A stretch of DNA of 64,000 nt from Ruegeria atlantica. GTDB lineage: Bacteria; Pseudomonadota; Alphaproteobacteria; Rhodobacterales; Rhodobacteraceae. The notes under the pieces are model-generated. The model saw nothing but the letters and a program-made list of their open reading frames with translations. It was not told the DNA's origin and searched no databases. The stretch is taken from positions 248,001 to 312,000 of the forward strand of contig WQBJ01000001.1 of NCBI GenBank assembly GCA_013032095.1. Direction: 5' to 3'. Of the stretch, positions 8,034-15,390 are shown one piece after another (positions within the stretch are counted from its first letter, which is position 1; each line of letters opens with the position of its first letter). Both the position numbers and the translations under genes were made by a program.

Positions 8034-9212
8034 CTAGTCCAGCTGTTGACGGAATACGCGAACCATATTCTCGCCCATGACCTTGCGAACTTGCGTTTCG
8101 CTCAAACCTTGATCCAGCAAGGCAGAGGTCAACGCGGCCAACTCCGATGTATCAAACGCGGTTTCGACCGAACCGTCATAGTCCGACCCCAAGGAGACGT
8201 GATCCTCGCCGACTGTTTCAACCGCCGCTTTGATCATCTTAGCGATACCCGCTGGCGTTATATCTCCGCAGGTCACATCCGCCCAATAACCCATGCCGAC
8301 AACGCCGCCCGTTGACGCGATGGCCTGCATCAAGTCATCCGGGTAATTGCGCTTCACCGGGCAGAATCCGTGTAGCCCACCATGGCTGACGATCAGGGGT
8401 ACATTGGTCATCTCGATAACCTCTCTCGCTACCTGTGGGCTGGAATGCGCTAGGTCGATGACCACTGGTCGTTGCTCCAGTTCCATCACAACCTGACGGC
8501 CAAACTCGGTCAAACCTGTGTCGCCGAAACCGTGTAGTGATCCACCCAGTTCATTGTCGAAGAAATGATGCAGCCCAAAGACTCGGTGCCCCGCGTCGAA
8601 CAGAGTATCCAAGTTGTTTAGATCGCCTTCCAAAGCGTGAGCACCCTCAATACCGAGGATACCGCCGACGACAGGCAGACCGGCCGCGCGTGCGGCAAGC
8701 ACAGCGTCCAAATCAGCGCGGGTTTTAACGACCTTGAGGCGACCATCTGAGGCGGACTCAAACTGGTGCAGCTTTTCCGCTTGATAGACGGCACGTTCCT
8801 TCAGGCTGTCCCAGGTGCGCAGCGGCCAGAGCTGACCAATTGCCAAAAGGGTAATGTTGTCAAAGGTCTCGGCCGAATTCACCTCGTAGTTCTGTCCGGC
8901 GGGGGATTTGGTGACTGCGGTGAACACCTGTAGGGCCACATTGCCTTCGATCAGGCGTGGGATGTCGACCTGTCCGCGTGTGCCGCGCTCAGTCAGGTCA
9001 CGGCTCCAGAGCAAAGGGTCTGCGTGCAGGTCGCCAACTATCAGGATCTCGTGCAAAGAAACCGCTTGACCAGACACCTCATACGGATCGTGGTCAATCA
9101 CACTGTTGCGCCCCGCCTCGATATAAGGCGGCAGAAATCCAAAAAACACGACTGCACCTGCGATGAGCGCTAGAAGGGTGAGCCCTCCTATCCATTTCAT
9201 AAACCTCCGCAT
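8034..9212 (-). CDS. Membrane-anchored M19 (renal dipeptidase-like) peptidase
   Basis: 392 residues. A hydrophobic N-terminal segment (about residues 7-30) looks like an uncleaved anchor placing the enzyme in the periplasm. The M19 amidohydrolase features follow: the first metal site as GDLHAD (usual DxHxD), the glutamate in GIEGAHAL, later His sites in DLAHSS and VSHGG, and GSDYDG near the end. Predicted Zn-dependent dipeptidase; D-amino-acid-containing dipeptides are possible substrates in bacterial members. It stands alone; the next minus-strand gene is 206 bp downstream with no hairpin between them. Confidence 0.88.
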   Translation of the reverse strand: MRRFMKWIGGLTLLALIAGAVVFFGFLPPYIEAGRNSVIDHDPYEVSGQAVSLHEILIVGDLHADPLLWSRDLTERGTRGQVDIPRLIEGNVALQVFTAVTKSPAGQNYEVNSAETFDNITLLAIGQLWPLRTWDSLKERAVYQAEKLHQFESASDGRLKVVKTRADLDAVLAARAAGLPVVGGILGIEGAHALEGDLNNLDTLFDAGHRVFGLHHFFDNELGGSLHGFGDTGLTEFGRQVVMELEQRPVVIDLAHSSPQVAREVIEMTNVPLIVSHGGLHGFCPVKRNYPDDLMQAIASTGGVVGMGYWADVTCGDITPAGIAKMIKAAVETVGEDHVSLGSDYDGSVETAFDTSELAALTSALLDQGLSETQVRKVMGENMVRVFRQQLD

Positions 9213-9343
9213 CTTCGCCCCCCTGTTTTGTTTGTGGACGCAGATTACGGGGGATCAATGAAGAGAAAAGCCTGACTTAACGTCGTTTGCTTGATAGAGA
9301 TGCGATGTTAGCGATAACTGCAAGATTCGTCGCGGAGTCACAG

Positions 9344-10333
9344 ATGTCAGAGAACTACATGCAAAAACCCGTTCAGTGGGGCATTTTGGGCGCTGCCAAA
9401 TTCGCGCGTCAGTACATGGCACCCGCAATTCACGCCGCCAACGGTGCGCAACTTGCGGGGTTGGCGACCTCAAGCGCAATAAAGGCTGAACCGTTTCAGG
9501 CCTTTTGCCCAGATCTAACAGTCTATGAAAGCTATGAGGAGCTGCTGGCGGACCCCCAGATTGAAGCGGTCTACATCCCACTGCCCAACCATCTGCATGT
9601 GGAGTGGAGTCTCAAAGCGCTGGACGCTGGCAAGCACGTGCTGTGTGAAAAGCCGATGGCCATGACCGCAGCCGAGTTTGGACCATTGATCCAGAAACGC
9701 GATCAGGCGGGGGTGCTGGCGGCCGAGGCCTATATGATCGTTCATCACCCGCAGTGGCAGTTGGTGCGCAAGCTGATCGCTGATGGGGCTATCGGTAAAC
9801 TGGTCCACGTGACTGGAGCGTTCAGTTTTGACAATCGTGCGGACACTGAGAACATCCGCAACCGGGCTGAAACAGGTGGCGGAGGGCTTCGCGATATCGG
9901 TGTCTATGTCATCGGAGGCGCTCGGTTCGCGACAGGGCAAGAGCCTGTTGAAGTACAATCTGCAATCCGGTGGGAAGACGGGATCGATGCCTTCACTGAA
10001 ATTCGGGCGCAATTCCCGGACTTTACATACTCCAGCTATGTCTCGATCCGTATGCACCCGCATCAGGAAATGGTGTTCCACGGTGAAGGCGGTGTTATCC
10101 GCCTGACCGCCCCGTTCAACGCGCGGGTTTTTGGCGAGGCGCGGGTCGAACTGCACCGCCCGGGCTTGGAGCTACAGGTCACAAGGTTCCCTGGCGACGA
10201 CCACTACAAACTGCAGGTCGAGGCATTTTGCCGATCAGTGCGAGCTGGGGAGGACTATCCGTGCCCGTTGGAATTTTCGCGCGGAACCCAAGAGATGATT
10301 GACCGAGTTCTGGAAGGGGCCGTCTCCCTCTGA
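9344..10333 (+). CDS. Gfo/Idh/MocA-family NAD(P)-dependent oxidoreductase
   Basis: 329 residues from ATG 9344, chosen because GGAG lies 6 nt upstream; an earlier TTG at 9287 has no SD. The N-terminal Rossmann domain has WGILGAAKFAR and the family's CEKPMAM signature near residue 100 (the Lys expected to be catalytic). The C-terminal half is the beta-sheet substrate domain. Members oxidise sugars, inositols or related polyols; the substrate cannot be told here. Divergent from the dipeptidase. Confidence 0.88.
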   Translation: MSENYMQKPVQWGILGAAKFARQYMAPAIHAANGAQLAGLATSSAIKAEPFQAFCPDLTVYESYEELLADPQIEAVYIPLPNHLHVEWSLKALDAGKHVLCEKPMAMTAAEFGPLIQKRDQAGVLAAEAYMIVHHPQWQLVRKLIADGAIGKLVHVTGAFSFDNRADTENIRNRAETGGGGLRDIGVYVIGGARFATGQEPVEVQSAIRWEDGIDAFTEIRAQFPDFTYSSYVSIRMHPHQEMVFHGEGGVIRLTAPFNARVFGEARVELHRPGLELQVTRFPGDDHYKLQVEAFCRSVRAGEDYPCPLEFSRGTQEMIDRVLEGAVSL

Positions 10334-10390
10334 CTTGCCACGTCGCGCGTAGCCGGTCTAATCTGGCGGGCACCTGATCAGGAGGAGACC

Positions 10391-10660
10391 ATGGCAGGCG
10401 GCTGGGCGCGTGACGGCGCGGTGAGTGAACAGATCGAAGCATCCATTTCGGACGAACTCGCCCGGATGCAGGCGCAAAAGCGCCCTGTGGGCGAAAGCCT
10501 GACGCATTGCGCTGAATGTGAGGAGCCCATCCCTGAGAAACGACGCCTGGCTTTACCGGGCGTCAAACTATGCCTGGATTGCCAGCAAGAGCGGGACGGA
10601 GCTTTCAAGGCGCGCGTGGGGATCAACCGACGCGGCTCCAAAGACAGTCAGTTGAAGTAA
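10391..10660 (+). CDS. Short DksA/TraR-type zinc-finger protein
   Basis: 89 residues. A C4 zinc finger is formed by Cys40, Cys43, Cys61 and Cys64 in the spacing typical of DksA/TraR, after a short helical N-terminus. It lacks the long coiled coil of full DksA and is closer in length to TraR and the YbiI-like proteins. It may bind RNA polymerase (family knowledge), but this is unproven for such short forms. SD AGGAGGAG before the ATG. It ends 13 bp before the transporter gene and likely shares its transcript. Confidence 0.8.
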   Translation: MAGGWARDGAVSEQIEASISDELARMQAQKRPVGESLTHCAECEEPIPEKRRLALPGVKLCLDCQQERDGAFKARVGINRRGSKDSQLK

Positions 10661-10673
10661 ACGGGGCTAAGGT

Positions 10674-11549
10674 ATGCCCGGCTCCAAACTGATGCAAAAC
10701 GGTATGGTTCTGGGTTTTTTGGCGGCCTTCCTTTGGGGCACGCACAGCGTTATCGTGCGCTACCTCACCAGTGATTTGGGCGGATTGCAGATTGCTGTGA
10801 CACGCCTGTTTATCGCCGCACTCGCCATCTATTGCATGCTGAGGGTTATGCGGATTGCGGTGTCGATTCAACTGGGGGATTGGAACTTTAGGCTCGCGGT
10901 TCTGTCCACGGTGGTCAACTACATCCTCTTTCATATCGGGTTGGAACATACCGGTGCTGCGAATGCGATGGTGCTGGAAAACACCGCTCCGTTCTTCGTT
11001 CTGGTGTTTTTGTATTTCTTTGCCGACACGCCTGTCACACGCACCGATGTTCTGGCCACAGTGTTGGCAATTTTGGGTGTTTTTCTTACCGTTTACCGCG
11101 ATTTTCAGGGTGGCGGAGAACCTTTGTTTGGTGACCTGCTTGAGATAGGCGCGGGCCTTAGCTGGGCCGTGTTCTTGATCAGCAGCAGCCGAGCGATGCG
11201 GAATTCGGAATCGACCGGCGAGCGATTGAATTTCCTGTTTGGAATCTTTCTGTGTTCAGGCGTTCTACTGGTGCCCTTGGCTGCGTTTTCCTTGCAAGTT
11301 CCCACTGCCAATGATGTGGTGTTCTTAGTCTTGCTGGGCGTTCTGCCAACCGCTTTGGCATATTACCTTTGGTATGAGGCTGCGGCCCGGGTGTCGACGT
11401 TGACTGCGACCCTAATGTTTGCAGCATCCGTGGTGTTCACGTTCATCAACTCAGCCCTGTTCCTGGGGGCCGCAATCACACCGATCGCGGCCCTTGGGGG
11501 TGTGTTGATCGTGGTCGCCGTATTCCTGACGACCAAAAGCCAGAAGTGA
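10674..11549 (+). CDS. EamA/DMT-family transporter
   Basis: 291 residues forming about ten hydrophobic helices in two EamA repeats. The first repeat starts GFLAAFLWGTHSVIVRYL and the second LLEIGAGLSWAVFLISS, the usual position of the conserved Trp. Inner-membrane drug/metabolite exporter superfamily; substrate unknown. Convergent with pepF, with 9 bp between stop codons and no hairpin. Confidence 0.88.
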   Translation: MPGSKLMQNGMVLGFLAAFLWGTHSVIVRYLTSDLGGLQIAVTRLFIAALAIYCMLRVMRIAVSIQLGDWNFRLAVLSTVVNYILFHIGLEHTGAANAMVLENTAPFFVLVFLYFFADTPVTRTDVLATVLAILGVFLTVYRDFQGGGEPLFGDLLEIGAGLSWAVFLISSSRAMRNSESTGERLNFLFGIFLCSGVLLVPLAAFSLQVPTANDVVFLVLLGVLPTALAYYLWYEAAARVSTLTATLMFAASVVFTFINSALFLGAAITPIAALGGVLIVVAVFLTTKSQK

Positions 11550-11558
11550 GTTCTGGGG

Positions 11559-13379
11559 TCAGTCCTCCATGGCCTCCAATTCGTCGATGAAGCCCGAGAT
11601 CATCGACAGACCCTTGTCCCAGAATTTCGGATCGCTCGCATCCAGTCCGAACGGTGCCAGCAGTTCCTTGTGGTGTTTGGACCCACCGGCGCGCAGCATC
11701 TCGAAATATTTGTCCTCGAACCCTTCCGAGCCGCTTTCGTAAACGGAATAGAGGGCGTTAACCAAACCATCACCGAAGGCATAGGCATAGACATAGAAGG
11801 GTGAATGGACGAAGTGCGGGATATAAGCCCAGAAGGTCTCGTACCCTTCCATGAATTCAAACGCAGAGCCAAGGCTTTCGGCCTGAACGCTCATCCACAG
11901 GGCGTTGATGTCGTCCGGGGTCAACTCGCCTTCGCGGCGTGCGGCGTGCAGCTTGCACTCAAAGTCGTAGAACGCGATCTGGCGGACGACCGTGTTGATC
12001 ATATCCTCAACCTTACCGGCCAGCAGCACCTTGCGCTGTTCGGGTGTTTCCGCCTGATCCAGCATCTTGCGGAAGGTCAGCATCTCACCAAAAACCGATG
12101 CCGTCTCGGCCAATGTCAGCGGAGTTGACGACAGCATTTCACCCTGATCGGCAGCCAGCACTTGATGGACGCCATGGCCCAGTTCGTGCGCCAGCGTCAT
12201 CACATCGCGCGGTTTGCCGAGGTAGTTGAGCATCACATAGGGGTGAACGTCAGTCACTGTGGGGTGCGCAAACGCACCGGGGGCTTTGCCGGGTTTTACC
12301 GCCGCGTCGATCCAACCTTTCGAGAAGAATGGCGAGGCGATTTCTCCCATGCGGGGATCGAAGGCATTGTAAGCATCCATCACCGTTTTTTCGGCCTCGT
12401 CCCAGCCGACGATGCGGGTGTCTTCCATTGGTAGGGGCGCGTTACGATCCCAGACTTGCATGACGTCCAGACCCAGCCATTTACGTTTCAGCTCGTAGTA
12501 GCGGTGGCTCAGTTTGGGGTAGGCGGCGACAACCGCCTCTCGCAGCGCCTCGACGACCTCGGGCTCGACGTCGTTCGACAAGTGACGACCGGTCTGAGCA
12601 GTCGGCATGTTGCGCCAGCGATCGATGATTTCCTTCTCCTTGGCCTGCGTGTTGTGAACCCGGGCGAAGGTTTTGACGTTTTCCTGGAACACTCGGGCCA
12701 GTTCGCGCGCAGCAGCTTCGCGTTTGCTGCGGTCTTGTTCCGTCAACAGGTTCAGAGTGCCTTCGATATTCAACTCATCTTCGTCGACGGTGAAAGTAAG
12801 ACCAGCGATGGTTTCGTCGAACAGGCGTTCCCATGCGTCCCCGACCACGCCCAGATCGTGCATGAATTTCTCAAGCTCGTCCGACAGCTGGTACGGTTTC
12901 ATTGCGCGGATACGGCGGAAGACGGGTTCGTAACGAGCCAGATCGGCGTTTGCATCGAAATGCGCCTTTAGCGCGTCATCGTCGATGCGGTTGATTTCCA
13001 ACGTGAAGAACACCAGTGGGGTGGTGAAGATTGTGATCTTTTCCTGCATGTCTGACAGGAATTTGGCGCGCTCTGCGTCGGTGGTCAGCTGGTAATAGCG
13101 CAGACCGGCGAAAGACATAATGCGACCGGCAATCGAGTTGATCTTTTCGTTGCGCTGAACGCAGGTCAGAAGGCCTTCGGCATCCAGATCGGCCAGCTTG
13201 CCTTCGTAATCGGAGGCGAAGGCCGCGCATTCTCCCTCAAGCCATTCCAGATCCCGGTCCAGTTCCGGCGCTTCTTCCGAACTGTATAGATCGGTCAGAT
13301 CCCATTCTGGCAGGTCGCCAAGATCGCCGGCTCCTCCGGCTGCGTTTGCGTCACGTACGGGAAAGGGAAGGTCGCGCAT
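11559..13379 (-). CDS. pepF: M3-family oligoendopeptidase F
   Basis: 606 residues, the usual length for PepF. The zinc-binding HExxH is present as AHELGHGVHQ near residue 395, followed by the third-ligand glutamate region LAETASVFGEML. Cytoplasmic metallopeptidase that cleaves medium-length peptides (family knowledge). SD GAGG stands before the ATG. It follows the SCP2/hydrolase pair on the same strand after 82 bp. Confidence 0.92.
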   Translation of the reverse strand: MRDLPFPVRDANAAGGAGDLGDLPEWDLTDLYSSEEAPELDRDLEWLEGECAAFASDYEGKLADLDAEGLLTCVQRNEKINSIAGRIMSFAGLRYYQLTTDAERAKFLSDMQEKITIFTTPLVFFTLEINRIDDDALKAHFDANADLARYEPVFRRIRAMKPYQLSDELEKFMHDLGVVGDAWERLFDETIAGLTFTVDEDELNIEGTLNLLTEQDRSKREAAARELARVFQENVKTFARVHNTQAKEKEIIDRWRNMPTAQTGRHLSNDVEPEVVEALREAVVAAYPKLSHRYYELKRKWLGLDVMQVWDRNAPLPMEDTRIVGWDEAEKTVMDAYNAFDPRMGEIASPFFSKGWIDAAVKPGKAPGAFAHPTVTDVHPYVMLNYLGKPRDVMTLAHELGHGVHQVLAADQGEMLSSTPLTLAETASVFGEMLTFRKMLDQAETPEQRKVLLAGKVEDMINTVVRQIAFYDFECKLHAARREGELTPDDINALWMSVQAESLGSAFEFMEGYETFWAYIPHFVHSPFYVYAYAFGDGLVNALYSVYESGSEGFEDKYFEMLRAGGSKHHKELLAPFGLDASDPKFWDKGLSMISGFIDELEAMED

Positions 13380-13461
13380 GGATCACCTCGGAATATCTGC
13401 TTTGGCAACCATCTAGGCTTGGGCGGCCTGGATCACAAGCCGCCTTTGCGTAAGGTTTTCT

Positions 13462-14439
13462 TTAGCGGGATTGTGCTGTCGCGGCGGGCGCCCCCGATTG
13501 TGTGGCCAGAAAATGAGCCGACAGTTGATCGAAGACCGGCCCACGCACATCGGGAGCTTCCATCAGCACTTCGTGTTCGCCGTCTGGGATTTCGACCAGA
13601 ACGCCGCTGGGCCAATTTGCCATTCGTGCGCGGATCGCCTTTCGGTCCACGATTTGTTCATGACTTCCCAGAAAGGTCAGGCCGGGCGTTGCGGGCGCAG
13701 TTTGCTCCATCAACCAAGCACACTCGTCCAACGCCTCGCGCAGCCAAATAGTAGAAGGCGCCCCAAGCGCCAGCTCCGGGTATGCTGCCAGTTGGTCTTT
13801 CATCATCTGATACATCGCCGGATCGCGCGTCAGCATGTTTCCGTCAAAAGGTTGGGACGCAACATAACTTTCCAGAGATGTGGTCGGAGGGGCCTTTTCC
13901 CCAAGCCCAATCCGTGGTCCCCAATAGGCGGTCAACCGGCTCAGCGGCTTCATGATGGGCGTGAAGAAGATACCCCACATCGGGCCGGTAAAGGCGCAGG
14001 CGGCAAAACAGTCGCGCTCCAGAACCGCACGCAGGCCGATGGCCCCACCCATCGAGTGACCGATTACGTACCAAGGTTTGGGCAAGCCAAGCTTGGCGGC
14101 GAGGCCTAAAGTGACATGCACATCCTGCTGATAGTCGGTGAACTGATCGACATGCCCGACGCGCGGGTCATCCAACAGGCGATCCGCCAGCCCCTGACCG
14201 CGCCAGTCGACAGCCAGGAACGCAAAGCCCCGGCCGACAAATTCAGCCGCCGCGTTGCCATACTTCTCGATATACTCCGTCCGGCCGGGGAACATCATCA
14301 CCGTGCCGTTTGCCTCGCTCTCGGCACGCCAGTGCCCGACGCGGATACGGGTATTGTCTGCAGTTCTCAGCCAATGGGCCGCACCACCGGCGGGTCCGCC
14401 GGCCACGTCTTCATAGAAAGGGGCCGGCGAGCACTCCAT
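13462..14439 (-). CDS. Alpha/beta hydrolase, monoacylglycerol lipase/lysophospholipase-like
   Basis: 325 residues. The nucleophile elbow is GHSMGG (Ser), with the oxyanion region FPGRTEYIEKYG upstream and the catalytic His near the end in DGEHEVLM. The VDWRGQG segment is typical of the Hydrolase_4/PldB group. No signal peptide. Its ATG shares one base with the TGA of the SCP2 gene upstream (TGATG), so the pair is coupled; a lipid-related role for both is an inference from this pairing. Confidence 0.88.
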   Translation of the reverse strand: MECSPAPFYEDVAGGPAGGAAHWLRTADNTRIRVGHWRAESEANGTVMMFPGRTEYIEKYGNAAAEFVGRGFAFLAVDWRGQGLADRLLDDPRVGHVDQFTDYQQDVHVTLGLAAKLGLPKPWYVIGHSMGGAIGLRAVLERDCFAACAFTGPMWGIFFTPIMKPLSRLTAYWGPRIGLGEKAPPTTSLESYVASQPFDGNMLTRDPAMYQMMKDQLAAYPELALGAPSTIWLREALDECAWLMEQTAPATPGLTFLGSHEQIVDRKAIRARMANWPSGVLVEIPDGEHEVLMEAPDVRGPVFDQLSAHFLATQSGAPAATAQSR

Positions 14440-14729
14440 CAGGCCAGCACCGAGGCGAGTTTCATAGCAATACCCATATCGCCGTCCACACTCAGCTTAC
14501 CGGACATGAACGCACCGGTGGGGTTCAATTCTCCGCTCAGGATCTGTTCGAACGTATCCGCATCCGCGGTCAGGGTAACGTCTGCTTCGTCATCGCTGAC
14601 GCGTGCGCCGTCTGCGTCCAGCACGATGGCTCCCAGATCCGAGATGGCAAACTTGGCCGATGCGTCGAAATCGCCGCCGGACAGCTTTTCGTTCAGCGCC
14701 GCTGCGGCTTTTTCAAGAATGTCGCTCAT
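14439..14729 (-). CDS. SCP2-type sterol/lipid-carrier domain protein
   Basis: 96 residues, a stand-alone SCP2 domain (for example DLGAIVLDADGARV and the closing block GKLSVDGDMGIAMKLASVL). SCP2 domains bind hydrophobic ligands such as acyl chains. The start is taken at 14729 (MSDIL) because an AGGAAC motif lies just upstream; an in-frame start four codons earlier is possible. It precedes and is coupled to the alpha/beta hydrolase. Confidence 0.85.
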   Translation of the reverse strand: MSDILEKAAAALNEKLSGGDFDASAKFAISDLGAIVLDADGARVSDDEADVTLTADADTFEQILSGELNPTGAFMSGKLSVDGDMGIAMKLASVLA

Positions 14730-14798
14730 GGTGTTCCTCATATTGTTTCTGCGCCGTGAATGGACATCCCCGGTCGCAACGCTACACTGAACATTGTT

Positions 14799-15368
14799 AT
14801 GGGCATTGCAATCATCAATCTCAAACGTACCGTCGCGGCACTTTTTGTCACGGTCATTTTTTCCACCAGTTCGCTTGCGCAGCAGGCGGACTCGCGGGAT
14901 GAGTCCGAGCTATTGCAGCAACTGGTGCAATCCACGCCGGAACAGGCTGTTGGCATCGACCGTCAGCTTAAGGCTTTGTGGTCGCAATCGGGCTCTGCTT
15001 CGGCTGATCTTCTACTGGAACGTGGGCGCGAGGCATTGGACGACGGAGATACAGTGGCGGCCATAGAACACCTGACGGCACTGACCGATCACGCACCGGG
15101 GTTTGCCGAAGGCTGGCATCTGCGAGCGTCTGCATTTTTTGGTATGGATCGCTTTGGCATGGCCGCGGCCGATCTTGAGCATGCGATAACACTCAACCCT
15201 AACAATTACGAAGCCATTTTTGGGTTGGGCCTGATTTTTGAGATCATCGAACAGCCCGATAAAGCGCTCGAGGCCTATGAGCGCGCGCTGGCTATACATC
15301 CTCATCACGAAGAAGTAACCAATGCGGTGAATCGACTGAAGCCTCAGGTCGAGGGCTCGGCCCTCTAA
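14799..15368 (+). CDS. TPR-repeat protein with signal peptide
   Basis: 189 residues. It starts with a hydrophobic export signal ending in SSLAQQA, then a linker and about three tetratricopeptide repeats (ALDDGDTVAAIEHLTAL, the AFFGMDRFGMAAADLEHAI pair, and the final repeat about DKALEAYERALAIHPHHEE). Probably periplasmic, mediating protein contacts. The start is uncertain: neither ATG 14799 nor the earlier in-frame ATG 14760 has an SD. It is divergent from SCP2 and followed after 22 bp by the helicase. Confidence 0.8.
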   Translation: MGIAIINLKRTVAALFVTVIFSTSSLAQQADSRDESELLQQLVQSTPEQAVGIDRQLKALWSQSGSASADLLLERGREALDDGDTVAAIEHLTALTDHAPGFAEGWHLRASAFFGMDRFGMAAADLEHAITLNPNNYEAIFGLGLIFEIIEQPDKALEAYERALAIHPHHEEVTNAVNRLKPQVEGSAL

Positions 15369-15390
15369 AGAACCGGGGCAGGGGGCAAAG

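Noticed and set aside
13400-13455. GGCGGC/GCCGCC hairpin between pepF and the alpha/beta hydrolase gene
   Set aside because: No T-tract on the minus strand and an 11-nt loop; not convincing as a terminator.
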